From Peribacillus frigoritolerans_B (GTDB taxonomy: Bacteria; Bacillota; Bacilli; Bacillales; DSM-1321): a DNA stretch of 64,000 nucleotides. Positions within the stretch are counted from its first letter, which is position 1. Each line of letters opens with the position of its first letter. Below, piece after piece: positions 1-8,222 of this stretch. The notes beneath the pieces are model-generated. The model made no database searches, had not been told where the DNA came from, and saw only the letters and a program-made list of their open reading frames with translations. The DNA is taken from NCBI RefSeq assembly GCF_044762665.1, contig NZ_JBIWES010000010.1:124001-188000 (forward strand). Direction: 5' to 3'. The position numbers were made by a program, and so were the translations under genes.

Positions 1-161
1 ACAATCAGAAGCGCTGCAGCCGCTGACACGAGGATATTCCTGCCAACCCTCGGCCTCTTCCTTGGCTTTTCATTCAAGGCTTCTTGAACGACATCATTCA
101 ATTCCTTTGGTATCGGTATTTTAAGATATTCTTCCCGCAGACCTTTTAATTTTTTTTCCAT
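1..161 (-). CDS. rsiV: RsiV-like anti-sigma factor, N-terminal part (cut by window edge)
   Basis: Reading from the ATG at 161 on the minus strand gives MEKKLKGLREEYLKIPIPKE followed by a basic stretch and then a hydrophobic run (NILVSAAAALLI), the start of a membrane segment. The start overlaps the end of the upstream sigma factor by 16 bases, so the two are translationally coupled. In the SigV family the anti-sigma factor RsiV holds the sigma factor at the membrane and senses lysozyme through an extracytoplasmic DUF3298 domain, which would lie beyond base 1 and cannot be seen. The assignment rests on position, the cytosolic-then-TM layout and the SigV-like partner. Confidence 0.75.
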   Translation of the reverse strand, partial: MEKKLKGLREEYLKIPIPKELNDVVQEALNEKPRKRPRVGRNILVSAAAALLI

Positions 162-661
162 CTTTTCGTTTCCTCCCGTTCAGTCATGTTGATCCGCAAT
201 AGTTGCAGCGCTTTATATAATCTCGTTTTAATCGTGCTTACGTTCTCTTCCAGCACTTCCGCTATCTCGTCCAACTTCAGGTCCTCAAAGAAACGGAGAA
301 CGACTACCGTTTTGTACTTGACCGAAAGTCCTTCCAGTGCTTTTTGCAAATCCAGGTCAGGATAGTGATCTTCCTCACCGCTGCGTAAGTATTCTATTGT
401 TTCGTCATCGGCGACGGTCAGTTTCTTTTTCTTCCGCAAAACATCCAGTGCCGTTCGGACGATGATCTTATATAACCAACTATCTATAGAAGCGGCGTCT
501 TTGATTTTGCTGCTGGAGGCTAGCGCTTTCCTGATTGATTCCTGCACGATATCTAGGGCATCCTCCTGGTTTTTGACATAGTAAAAAGCAAGTCTGTACA
601 AATTCTCTTGCCGTTCGGTTATCCGGGCCGCGATTAATTGATTCATATCTAGATTTTTCAT
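146..661 (-). CDS. sigV: ECF RNA polymerase sigma factor, SigV-like
   Basis: A 171-residue sigma-70 family protein of ECF type. Region 2 is visible as FYYVKNQEDALDIVQESI and a following SWLYKIIVRTALDVLRKKKK. Region 4 is the helix-turn-helix around LRFFEDLKLDEIAEVLEENV and STIKTRLYKALQLLR. From memory it resembles B. subtilis SigV along its length (shared YVKNQ-DALDIVQ, DDETIEFL/YL, EDHY and LRFFEDLKL-EIAE blocks). SigV directs transcription of lysozyme-resistance genes. It precedes and overlaps the anti-sigma gene and is divergent from a peptidoglycan deacetylase. The ATG at 661 follows an AAGGAGCT ribosome site, and an ECF-type promoter lies at 711-740, so autoregulation is likely. Confidence 0.88.
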   Translation of the reverse strand: MKNLDMNQLIAARITERQENLYRLAFYYVKNQEDALDIVQESIRKALASSSKIKDAASIDSWLYKIIVRTALDVLRKKKKLTVADDETIEYLRSGEEDHYPDLDLQKALEGLSVKYKTVVVLRFFEDLKLDEIAEVLEENVSTIKTRLYKALQLLRINMTEREETKRWKKN

Positions 662-710
662 TGCATGATAGAGCTCCTTACATTTAAATTACGTATCCTA
701 GGTACAAAGA

Positions 711-740
711 ATAGACGTTGCTGCAGCCATAAAAGTTTGA
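711..740 (-). promoter_or_regulatory. ECF (SigV-type) promoter for sigV-rsiV
   Basis: On the minus strand a TCAAACTTTT -35 block (731-740) is followed, 17 bases after the AAAC, by a CGTCTAT -10 block (711-717). This has the AAC/CGTC form of promoters read by extracytoplasmic-function sigma factors and nearly copies the promoter facing the other way at 785-815. It suggests that the sigma factor drives its own gene. Confidence 0.75.
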
Positions 741-784
741 AAATGAACAAGGAAATATATAAATATAAAAAAATGAAATTTTTA

Positions 785-815
785 ACAAACTTTTAAGGCT
801 TTTGGCGCGTCTATA
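785..815 (+). promoter_or_regulatory. ECF (SigV-type) promoter for pdaC
   Basis: An ACAAACTTTT -35 block (785-794) is followed, 17 bases after the AAAC, by CGTCTATA (808-815). The motif and the spacing match the divergent sigV promoter, including an AxGGCT stretch in the spacer. It lies 32 bases upstream of the pdaC ATG. Confidence 0.78.
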
Positions 816-846
816 TAGTAGAATGATTATCGAGGTGGAGTGCATC

Positions 847-2253
847 ATGAGGAAATTAAATTATAAAAAAGTCTTTATTTTTCTATTTTGTCTAACAGCT
901 GCCGTGGGAACGATGGGGTTAGCCATCAAAAGCCTTGCTTTTGATAAGAAGAGAACCGTTTCGGCCTATACAACTGATAAAGATTACCCAGAAGCCGATA
1001 TTCAAACGTATGTGAAAGATAATACGAAAGGCGGGTATTCAGCCAGCAGGCCCGTTCTGCATTTAGAAAATATCGACAAGCAGCTAGATGCATACATAAA
1101 GAAAGAAATTAAGAATTATGAAAAGAAATGGAAAGCTTCCGAAGGAAAAGCTTCCGAGCTTAACCTCACCTATACGATCCTCCATTTCAGCAAACAGACC
1201 ATTACGATTTCCTTCGATAAATATGAGCAAGTGGAAGGAAAGAAGCAGTCTGGAACCCAGATCTTCACTTATGATATTCCATCTCAGCAAAAACTCTCTA
1301 TAGAAGACATCTTTGCCACGGATACTGATTATTTATCCGTTTTATCCGGTATCGTTTTTGAAGAGTTAACGCAGAAGGAAGAAGAAGGCATTTCAAACAG
1401 TCTCATTAAAAAGGAAAACAAACTGAAGGCAGCCAACTTCAATTCTTTTTCAGTCTTTAAAAATACGCTCGTATTCTACGTTAAGACTGATGATTCAACT
1501 AAGACCCATACAATAGCCATCAAGAAGGATCTTTTTAAAGATAGTTTGCTAGATTCATATCAAAGTCAAGATTTGAATGAGGATCGTGTAAAGGAGCGGC
1601 AGCCGAAACATATCGTCGCCAAACTGCCCGTGAAAAATGATTGGATCGACCCTTCAAAAAAGGTCATTGCCTTGACGTTCGATGACGGGCCGCATCCAAG
1701 TCATACCATGTCCATTCTTGAAGACCTGGAAAAGCATGACGGACACGCGACGTTTTTCGTACTTGGAAGCCGCGTACAGCACTATCCGGAAGTACTGCAA
1801 AAAATGCTGCAGCAAGGAAATGAGATCGGCAACCATTCATGGGATCATCCGCAACTGACGCGCTTAAGCAAGAACAAAATCGAAGATCAAATCGAAAAGA
1901 CCCAAGACGCTGTAGAAAAAGCTACAGGTATTGAGCCAAATCTCGTCCGTCCCCCATATGGAGCGATTAACAATAATGTGCGGGAATACATGGAGGACAT
2001 GAAAGTCGCACTTTGGGATGTCGATCCCGAAGATTGGAAAGAGCGCAATGAAAAGAAAATCGTAAACAAAGTGATGGGCAAAGCCAAGGATGGCAGAATC
2101 ATATTAATGCATGATATCTATCAAACTAGCGCCCAGGCTGCAGGAAAAATCATCAAACAACTGCATGACCAAGGTTATCAACTGGTCACCATTTCGGAAT
2201 TGGAAAAGGTAAAGAAAGACCGTGAACTTTCCGGAATCACCATAAGTGAATAA
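847..2253 (+). CDS. pdaC: PdaC-like peptidoglycan/polysaccharide deacetylase with DUF3298-type N-terminal domain
   Basis: A secreted or membrane-anchored NodB-fold deacetylase of 468 residues, the size of B. subtilis PdaC, which removes acetyl groups from peptidoglycan sugars and raises lysozyme resistance. After an N-terminal membrane segment (VFIFLFCLTAAVGTMGLAI) comes an RsiV-like region of about 220 residues (DUF4163/DUF3298 type). The catalytic domain follows, with all five NodB motifs: TFDDGP, NHSWDHP, RPPYG, WDVDPEDW and ILMHD. The ATG at 847 is preferred over the upstream TTG at 802 because GAGGTGGAG lies just ahead of it and because 802 falls inside the ECF promoter. The divergent sigV-rsiV and the matching promoters place it in the lysozyme/cell-envelope stress response. 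Confidence 0.88.
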   Translation: MRKLNYKKVFIFLFCLTAAVGTMGLAIKSLAFDKKRTVSAYTTDKDYPEADIQTYVKDNTKGGYSASRPVLHLENIDKQLDAYIKKEIKNYEKKWKASEGKASELNLTYTILHFSKQTITISFDKYEQVEGKKQSGTQIFTYDIPSQQKLSIEDIFATDTDYLSVLSGIVFEELTQKEEEGISNSLIKKENKLKAANFNSFSVFKNTLVFYVKTDDSTKTHTIAIKKDLFKDSLLDSYQSQDLNEDRVKERQPKHIVAKLPVKNDWIDPSKKVIALTFDDGPHPSHTMSILEDLEKHDGHATFFVLGSRVQHYPEVLQKMLQQGNEIGNHSWDHPQLTRLSKNKIEDQIEKTQDAVEKATGIEPNLVRPPYGAINNNVREYMEDMKVALWDVDPEDWKERNEKKIVNKVMGKAKDGRIILMHDIYQTSAQAAGKIIKQLHDQGYQLVTISELEKVKKDRELSGITISE

Positions 2254-2261
2254 TCAAAAGG

Positions 2262-2297
2262 AAAGAGCCTGTTTCGTGATTCGGAACAGGCTCTTTT
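2262..2297 (+). terminator. Rho-independent terminator of pdaC
   Basis: AAAGAGCCTGTT pairs with AACAGGCTCTTT around a short loop and ends in a T run, just after the pdaC stop codon. Confidence 0.85.
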
Positions 2298-2309
2298 CAT
2301 TCAAATAAA

Positions 2310-2348
2310 ATAAGCAGGCCTTTGATCTTATAGCAAAGGTCTGCTCAT
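2310..2348 (-). terminator. Terminator of the yeeN-like gene
   Basis: On the minus strand AGCAGACCTTTG pairs with CAAAGGCCTGCT (one imperfect pair) and is followed by a T-rich tail, immediately after the YebC-family gene. Confidence 0.7.
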
Positions 2349-2352
2349 TTTC

Positions 2353-3072
2353 TCATTCACCAAGATCTACATTATGATAAACTTGTTGAACATCTTCCAA
2401 ATCTTCCAATGCATCAATCATTTTTTCGAATTGTGCTTGTGCATCCTCCGGAAGGGTTAGGTCATTTTGTGCAAGCATCGTCAGCTCCGCCACTGTAAAA
2501 TCACTGATACCTGCATCCTTGAATGCTTGTTGTACAGCATGGAATTGTTCAGGCTCGGCATAAACTATGACACTTTCTTCTTCTTCAATGATGTCACGTA
2601 CATCAACATCCGCTTCCATTAACAGTTCAAGAACATCATCAGCCGTTTTACCTTCAATCCCGATGACAGCCGTTGCATCGAACATATAAGCAACAGATCC
2701 GCTGACACCCATATTCCCGCCATTCTTCCCAAATGCTGCACGTACATCAGATGCCGTCCGGTTCACGTTGTTTGTCAATGCATCCACGATGACCATTGAA
2801 CCATTTGGACCGAATCCTTCATAACGAAGTTCGTCATAGTTTTCTTCCGAACCGCCTTTGGCTTTTTCAATCGCACGGTCAATGATCGCTCTTGGAACAT
2901 TGTACGTTTTTGCACGCTCAAGTACGACCCTTAATGCCTGATTGGATTCTGGATCTGGTTCACCTTGTTTTGCCACTACATATATTTCCCGTCCGAACTT
3001 AGCATAAATCCGACTAGTATTAGCATCTTTTGACGCTTTTTTTTCTTTAATGTTATTCCACTTACGACCCAT
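2353..3072 (-). CDS. yeeN: YebC/PmpR family transcriptional/translation regulator (YeeN-like)
   Basis: A 239-residue TACO1/YebC family protein, the usual size for the family. It begins MGRKWNNIKEKKASKDANTS and contains the family blocks YNVPRAIIDRAIEKAKGG and EGFGPNGSMVIVDALTNNVNRT. Members act as DNA-binding regulators or as factors that help ribosomes through proline stretches; which applies here cannot be told. I chose the internal ATG at 3072 because the family begins with M-G-R/H-K-W and the upstream extension to 3144 is not conserved in type. Single gene with its own terminator. Confidence 0.9.
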   Translation of the reverse strand: MGRKWNNIKEKKASKDANTSRIYAKFGREIYVVAKQGEPDPESNQALRVVLERAKTYNVPRAIIDRAIEKAKGGSEENYDELRYEGFGPNGSMVIVDALTNNVNRTASDVRAAFGKNGGNMGVSGSVAYMFDATAVIGIEGKTADDVLELLMEADVDVRDIIEEEESVIVYAEPEQFHAVQQAFKDAGISDFTVAELTMLAQNDLTLPEDAQAQFEKMIDALEDLEDVQQVYHNVDLGE

Positions 3073-3332
3073 TATATTCCACTCTCTTTCATCATTGATA
3101 TATACGAATAGATTATTAAGATACGGCCCTATGAGAAAACCCACAAGGGGAATTCCTTTGAAGATAGGCTATACGATTACTAGATTATATTATACATCAA
3201 TTGTATAATTTTGAAAAAGTCCTGCACATCCCTCACTGGCATTTATCGGTGCTTTGCGCTATTTTACATGAAATACTATGGAAAACATCAGTAGTGGTAT
3301 AGTATGAAGTGATCGGAAAGGAGAGTTGATCC

Positions 3333-4058
3333 ATGAAGGACAACCAAATCATCATCGGGATACCCGGTAAATGGAAGGACCGGACAGAATTGATTCAAAC
3401 GGTCGCTTCCCGAAGCGAAGGGTATCTGTTAGCCGGGAATGTTTTTCATAACAGTGATAAGAACATTACGTTTCAGGCGGAGATCCATGATTATGAACCC
3501 ACTTTAAAAGAGAGCTTTTCTTACGCCAGTAAAGACGCCTTTTCAGAGAATGCATTAGAGGAAATCAATGGCCATACCCTTACCGTTTATATAATAGCCG
3601 ATGTATCCGATACCGGAACTGTTATCGATTTGATCGATGCCGGGGCAGCGATCCTCAAGGCAGGCGGAATGGCAGTGAAAATAGAAACGGCTGGAATTGC
3701 CCATTCAAAGGAAGATTGGCAGCATCTTCATCATAGCCCGGATATTCTCTCGGTATATGCCCATTTTGTCACGATCATCGGAGAGGAAGACTATTATTGT
3801 TCTTTCGGAATGAAAGCCTTTGGTCTTCCGGATGCCGTGACACTTAACACAATGAGTCCGAAAGAGGCAGCTGCTCTGCTTAACACATTTAATTATTACC
3901 ATGTAGGTGAACGGCCTCTCTTTAAGAATGGCGAAACCTTTAGCATTCAACAAAATGCACCCGACTTTATATTGACGGGCCTTCAAGACTTTAGATATGA
4001 AGAAGGCCATCCCTTCTACAACCCGTTTGGATTATGGAATTTAGGGACAAGTAAATAG
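3333..4058 (+). CDS. DUF4261 domain-containing protein
   Basis: A 241-residue cytoplasmic protein with no signal peptide or membrane segment. It opens with IIIGIPGKWKDRTELIQTVA and carries the DUF4261-type middle and C-terminal parts (DAGAAILKAGGMAVKIETAG, then MKAFGLPDAV). The function of the family is not known to me. The ATG follows AAAGGAGAG at good spacing. It is monocistronic, with a strong terminator just downstream. Confidence 0.75.
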   Translation: MKDNQIIIGIPGKWKDRTELIQTVASRSEGYLLAGNVFHNSDKNITFQAEIHDYEPTLKESFSYASKDAFSENALEEINGHTLTVYIIADVSDTGTVIDLIDAGAAILKAGGMAVKIETAGIAHSKEDWQHLHHSPDILSVYAHFVTIIGEEDYYCSFGMKAFGLPDAVTLNTMSPKEAAALLNTFNYYHVGERPLFKNGETFSIQQNAPDFILTGLQDFRYEEGHPFYNPFGLWNLGTSK

Positions 4059-4083
4059 AGGAGCGATCCGCTCCCCCCAGACT

Positions 4084-4128
4084 GCAGGCAAATTCGAAAA
4101 AAATCGAGTTTTGCCTGCAGTTTTTTAT
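4084..4128 (+). terminator. Terminator after DUF4261 gene
   Basis: CTGCAGGCAAA pairs with TTTGCCTGCAG around a loop containing an A run, followed by TTTTTTATTT. Confidence 0.85.
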
Positions 4129-4176
4129 TTAGGCTCTTTTCGTAAAGATTGTTGTTTTTAAAACGAAACTATTTAA

Positions 4177-4304
4177 GGTTGATTGGAGCGGAAGTGTGAG
4201 ACTCCTGCGGGAGCAGCGGGACAGGTGAGACCCCACAGACGTTTACGCCGAGGAGGCTCACCGCCCGCCCCGCGGAAAGCGAGCAACTGGAGGGGAAATC
4301 AACC
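4177..4304. repeat. Palindromic intergenic repeat, copy 1 (forward)
   Basis: A GC-rich 128-bp element bounded by 8-bp inverted ends GGTTGATT and AATCAACC. Inside are GAGACTCCTGCGGG, GTGAGACCCCACAG, CCGAGGAGGCTCACCG and CCCCGCGGAAAGCGAGC, able to fold into a branched hairpin. Related copies lie at 4370-4490, 15854-16101 and 46291-46378. There is no coding potential. Confidence 0.8.
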
Positions 4305-4365
4305 ACACCGCACTACTTGGTAAATAGCAACAAAGTATGTGAAAACAGCCTTTATTTAAAAGACG

Positions 4366-4600
4366 TTCCAGTTGATTTCAGAAATCCGCTCCCTTTCCGC
4401 CGACTGTCTGCCAAGCCTCATCAAAGCAAGCGTCTGTGGGTCTCGGCTAGCCAGTTATTCGGCAGGAGTGTCGCAACTTTCTTCAATCCAATAAGGATTG
4501 CAGTAAAAAAACATCAAAGATAGTCTTGTATTAAAATCAGGTTCAAGGTGAGACCGTTCCGGACCGCCCGCGGGAAGCGAGCGCCTAATCAACGACCTAG
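4366..4600. repeat. Palindromic intergenic repeat, copy 2 (inverted) plus fragment
   Basis: From 4370 to about 4490 the sequence (CAGAAATCCGCTCCCTTTCC, then GTCTCGGCTAGCCAGTTATTCG and CGCAACTTTCTTCAATCC) matches 15854-15966 nearly base for base and is related in reverse complement to copy 1. A broken piece with GGTGAGACC, GGACCGCCCGCGGGAAGCGAGCGCC follows at 4541-4587. The stretch between 4130 and the eutC stop at 4657 holds only these repeats. Confidence 0.75.
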
Positions 4601-4656
4601 CCTCAATCATCGTCTGGAATGAGCCATTCCGAAACCTCTTTTTAGACAAAAGGGTT

Positions 4657-5403
4657 TCAACCGAGTTTTTCACGCTTTTCTTCTTCATGTTCCTTCTTCA
4701 CGAGGGACATGCCGCTTGCTTTGTATTTGAGTATCTTTTGTATGACCGTGCCAAGATGCGCTCCAGCTTCAACAGGGGGGATCCCTCCTTTATGGATGTT
4801 GGAAATGACCATCCTCTCTGCTTCAATGGTGCCCAAACGTGGTTTATAACAAATGTAAGCGCTCAATGATTCAGCACTGACCAGACCAGGCCGTTCACCG
4901 ATCAACAGGACAATGACCTCAGGTCCAAGGATTTCACCGATATCATCCATCACGGCAACCCGGCCCTTTTCAATATAAAAAGGTGTACCCGTATCAAGAC
5001 ATGCCACTGCCAAAGATTGTTTGAAAGATAAATAGACGTCCTCCACATTTTCTTCGATCGCCTTGGCACTTAAGCCATCGGAAATGATGATTTGAACCGT
5101 TGGGGCCTTTATGCATTTGGCTTCTATCACCCTCTTTGCTTCATCCGAAAGCTTCCTGCCATAATCCGGGCGCCGTAAATAGATTTCCTTATCATCGGCC
5201 TTCGTTTTCACCTTGAATAAATCTAAGCGCTTCAAAAGAATATCACTGACTTCACCATATACAGCATCGACGGCCGCCGCATGGTCAAAACGGAATTTCA
5301 GCCAAGAATCCGTTTTTGGCCGTGTCCCTGACCTGCCTACCCCTATCCGCGCAGGGGTTTTCGCTATCAAGGCATCCAAATCTTCCTTATTGTTCATTCC
5401 CAT
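4657..5403 (-). CDS. eutC: Ethanolamine ammonia-lyase small subunit
   Basis: EutC, the light chain of adenosylcobalamin-dependent ethanolamine ammonia-lyase, which with EutB converts ethanolamine to acetaldehyde and ammonia. The 248-residue protein shows the family blocks TPARIGVGRSGTRPKT, FRFDHAAAVDAV, IISDGLSAKAIEENV, LIGERPGLVSAESLSAYICY and SNIHKGGIPPVEAGAHL. The start at 5403 is favoured over GTG 5412 because TTAGGAG lies 8 bases upstream of it. It is the last gene of the eut operon, and its 3' end abuts a repeat patch. Confidence 0.93.
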   Translation of the reverse strand: MGMNNKEDLDALIAKTPARIGVGRSGTRPKTDSWLKFRFDHAAAVDAVYGEVSDILLKRLDLFKVKTKADDKEIYLRRPDYGRKLSDEAKRVIEAKCIKAPTVQIIISDGLSAKAIEENVEDVYLSFKQSLAVACLDTGTPFYIEKGRVAVMDDIGEILGPEVIVLLIGERPGLVSAESLSAYICYKPRLGTIEAERMVISNIHKGGIPPVEAGAHLGTVIQKILKYKASGMSLVKKEHEEEKREKLG

Positions 5404-5414
5404 ATCATCCACTC

Positions 5415-6779
5415 CTAACGGTTAAATATAGTTGGATCACCGGCACTCTTCGTTAATTTTCCGTTCTCCATGATCCCCATCTTCTCCAGCCAAGCTTCAT
5501 ATAATGGGGCAGGCCGCTTATCCATCGTTTGCCTCAAAGTCGCTATATCGTGGTAACTCAAAGACTGATAGTTTAACATGCAGTCATCACCCATCGGAGT
5601 TGCGATGATGAAATTCACACCAGCCGCCGTTAAAAGTACACCCAAGTCCTCGATATCATTTTGATCCGCCTTCATATGATTCGTATAGCAAATATCCACT
5701 CCCATCGGCAGTCCATGCATTTTTCCCATGAAATGATCTTCTAACCCGGCCCGGATGACCTGCTTGCTGTTATATAGATATTCAGGTCCGATGAATCCGA
5801 CGACCGTATTGACAATGTACGGATCAAAATAACGGGCAAATCCATAGTTCCTGGCTTCAAGCGTCACCTGATCGATTCCGAAATGCGCTTCGGCCGATAA
5901 TTCGGAGCCTTGCCCCGTTTCAAAATAAAGATGCTGCGGGCCTGTGCCGGTGCCATAGGCCTTCGCGATCTCATTAGCTTCTTCGAGCAATTGCACGTTA
6001 ATTCCAAAAGACCGATTGGCCGTTTCCGTTCCGGCTATGCTTTGAAAGATCATATCAGCAGGCGCCCCCTCCTGTACGGCCTTCATTTGCGTCGTCACAT
6101 GCGCAAGCACACAATTCTGGGTCGGGATTTTCCATTTCTGGATGACATCCTGTGTCGCATGAAGCAGCCGCTTCACGCTATCGACCGAATCATCGACAGG
6201 GTTGATTCCAATGAGTGCATCCCCGATTCCATAGGAGAGGCCTTCTTTTAAAGAAGCCAGCATGCCATCCACATTGTCTGTCGGGTGGTTAGGCTGAAGG
6301 CGCGAAGCAAGCGTTCCTTTGTATCCGATCGTGCTATTATTCTTGGTGAGCACTTCGATTTTATTGGCTGCATGGATAAGGTCGAGGTTTGACATCAACT
6401 TGGCTGCAGCTGCAATCATTTCACTATTCAATCCCCTGCTTAATCGCTTTAAATCCTCACCGGTCGTTTCGTCACTCAAAATATATTCACGCAGCTCGGC
6501 AACGCTCCAATTCTTCACAGATTGATAAATGGTTCCATTGATAAGACCATCTATGATCCGCGACACCTCATCCTCTTCCGGGGAGAGCAGGGGATAGTTC
6601 CTAATGTCCGCCAAAGTCAATTCGCTAAGGACCGCTTTCGCCGCAATCCGTTCTTGAACGGAATCTGCCGCAATTCCCGCAAGCCTATCTCCTGATTTCT
6701 CTTCATTCGCTTTGGCCAGGACTTCTTTCAACGATTTGAATTGATGGATTTCCCCAAAGTATTGAGTGGATAATTTCAT
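5415..6779 (-). CDS. eutB: Ethanolamine ammonia-lyase large subunit
   Basis: EutB, the catalytic heavy chain (454 residues, normal length), a TIM barrel that binds ethanolamine and, with EutC, the B12 cofactor. Family blocks seen include FKSLKEVLAKANEEKSGDRL near the N terminus, SRLQPNHPTDNVDGML, GDALIGINPVDDS, YFETGQGSELSAEAHFG and GLPMGVDICYTNHMKADQND. The ATG is preceded by AAGGAGG. It sits between eutA and eutC with gaps of about 20 bases or less, so it is cotranscribed. Confidence 0.95.
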   Translation of the reverse strand: MKLSTQYFGEIHQFKSLKEVLAKANEEKSGDRLAGIAADSVQERIAAKAVLSELTLADIRNYPLLSPEEDEVSRIIDGLINGTIYQSVKNWSVAELREYILSDETTGEDLKRLSRGLNSEMIAAAAKLMSNLDLIHAANKIEVLTKNNSTIGYKGTLASRLQPNHPTDNVDGMLASLKEGLSYGIGDALIGINPVDDSVDSVKRLLHATQDVIQKWKIPTQNCVLAHVTTQMKAVQEGAPADMIFQSIAGTETANRSFGINVQLLEEANEIAKAYGTGTGPQHLYFETGQGSELSAEAHFGIDQVTLEARNYGFARYFDPYIVNTVVGFIGPEYLYNSKQVIRAGLEDHFMGKMHGLPMGVDICYTNHMKADQNDIEDLGVLLTAAGVNFIIATPMGDDCMLNYQSLSYHDIATLRQTMDKRPAPLYEAWLEKMGIMENGKLTKSAGDPTIFNR

Positions 6780-6797
6780 CGTATAATCCTCCTTTTC

Positions 6798-8204
6798 CTA
6801 ACTGTGAAAGGTTAGCGTTTTTACTACAACCGGAACGACCCCTGTCCGCAGCAGCCTTCCTATATCTAAATAATCACCATGTTCCACTTCTGTCTGATCA
6901 ATGCAGATGACCGGCAGATCCGGTTGGTTCGCTAGAATGGTTTGACCAAGTGCCTTCCCATAATCACTATCCATCACAATGATCAGAGGCTGCTGCCGAT
7001 TCGGCTTTTGCTTCAGTGCCTCGATAAAAGCGACTGCGAGCCGATGAATGTCCCGAAATGATTGATAAGGTAAATTCGTTAAATAAAAGGCAAAATTCAG
7101 CCCCTCCTGCAAGGCGTCGTATACTGTGATCGCATCCTGAACTGCTTGTGCCATTCTCGCAGTTACATCATCAAGCACACCGTGAAAATCGACCCGATAG
7201 ACCGGGATATTGCGAACTGGCAGATGAGAATCATTCACCTCGATGGTTGCTCCGCTGATTTCAGTTGTATGTGCGCCTGCTCCAAGTACAGTCGCCCGAA
7301 CCGTTTCAACAGGCTGTTCCCACTCCCATGCGGCCAATCCTTCATTTTCCTTTATAGAGGCGGCAAGCATCATCCCGATATCCCGGAAGCTTTTGTCCTC
7401 CCTTTCTTCATGATAGATGCAATCACTGACACCGCCCGAGAACATCAACACTTCTATTCGTTCTGTCCAAGATGGCTCCTTTCCAACTAATAGAAGTTCA
7501 TCTTCTTTTGTGAAGGAACCAGCCAAAAACCTCGAAAGCACCTTCGCCATTTCATTTGCGATGATTGCCCCATCACCATTCATAGGAAAGTGCCCTTTTG
7601 ATTTCAGCCATTTTCCTATTGAAGGAGCAACCTTCACCTTCGCTCCCTCCCACTCCACCAAACGGCCTCCTATATGCAGTGTGCAAGTTCCGCAAAGCAT
7701 ACCAGAACGGTATACGGCAATATTCGCCGTCCCCCCGCCAATGTCTATGTTCGCTACAGTCTTTCTTGTCTTGATGGAATGTTGATAGGCGCCGGATCCC
7801 TTGGCGGCAATGATTCCCTCCAAATCCGGGCCGGCTGCCGCTACAAGGAATTCACCCGCCGCTTTAGATAGCCGGTATACCATTTCTTCTGCATTTTGTT
7901 TGGTTGCCGTTTCCCCAGTGATGATGACAGCCCCTGTTTGTATATGATCGATCGTGATTCCTGCATTTTGGTATTCACTTTCCACCATTCTCTGAACAGC
8001 AGGTATATCAATTATCGTCTCGGATAAAAGCGGGGTCCTGAAAATGGGACTTCGATACAGAATTTCCTTATCGGTAATTTCGATTTTTGGCACCTGTCCG
8101 CCGCCCGCCACATTCCTAAGCGAAAGCTCGCTGATAACAAGTTTCGTCGTACTTGTGCCAATATCAATTCCTGCACTGATGATTCGTTCCACCTGTTCAT
8201 TCAT
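6798..8204 (-). CDS. eutA: Ethanolamine ammonia-lyase reactivating factor
   Basis: EutA, an actin/Hsp70-fold ATPase that frees inactivated cobalamin from the EutBC enzyme. The phosphate-binding motif SAGIDIGTSTTKLVISE is at the N terminus and a second nucleotide-binding block (TVANIDIGGGTANIAVY) sits near residue 155. The length (468 residues) fits the family. ATG 8204 is chosen because GGGGTG lies about 8 bases ahead; GTG 8213 is the alternative. It lies between eutH and eutB in one operon. Confidence 0.93.
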   Translation of the reverse strand: MNEQVERIISAGIDIGTSTTKLVISELSLRNVAGGGQVPKIEITDKEILYRSPIFRTPLLSETIIDIPAVQRMVESEYQNAGITIDHIQTGAVIITGETATKQNAEEMVYRLSKAAGEFLVAAAGPDLEGIIAAKGSGAYQHSIKTRKTVANIDIGGGTANIAVYRSGMLCGTCTLHIGGRLVEWEGAKVKVAPSIGKWLKSKGHFPMNGDGAIIANEMAKVLSRFLAGSFTKEDELLLVGKEPSWTERIEVLMFSGGVSDCIYHEEREDKSFRDIGMMLAASIKENEGLAAWEWEQPVETVRATVLGAGAHTTEISGATIEVNDSHLPVRNIPVYRVDFHGVLDDVTARMAQAVQDAITVYDALQEGLNFAFYLTNLPYQSFRDIHRLAVAFIEALKQKPNRQQPLIIVMDSDYGKALGQTILANQPDLPVICIDQTEVEHGDYLDIGRLLRTGVVPVVVKTLTFHS

Positions 8205-8222
8205 TAAAATCACACCCCAGTT

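Noticed and set aside
802..846. TTG start for pdaC at 802
   Set aside because: The TTG is inside the ECF promoter, upstream of the likely transcription start; ATG 847 has the ribosome site.
4317..4523. 68-codon open frame on the plus strand
   Set aside because: It lies inside the palindromic repeat block and has no ribosome site; the translation is repeat-derived.
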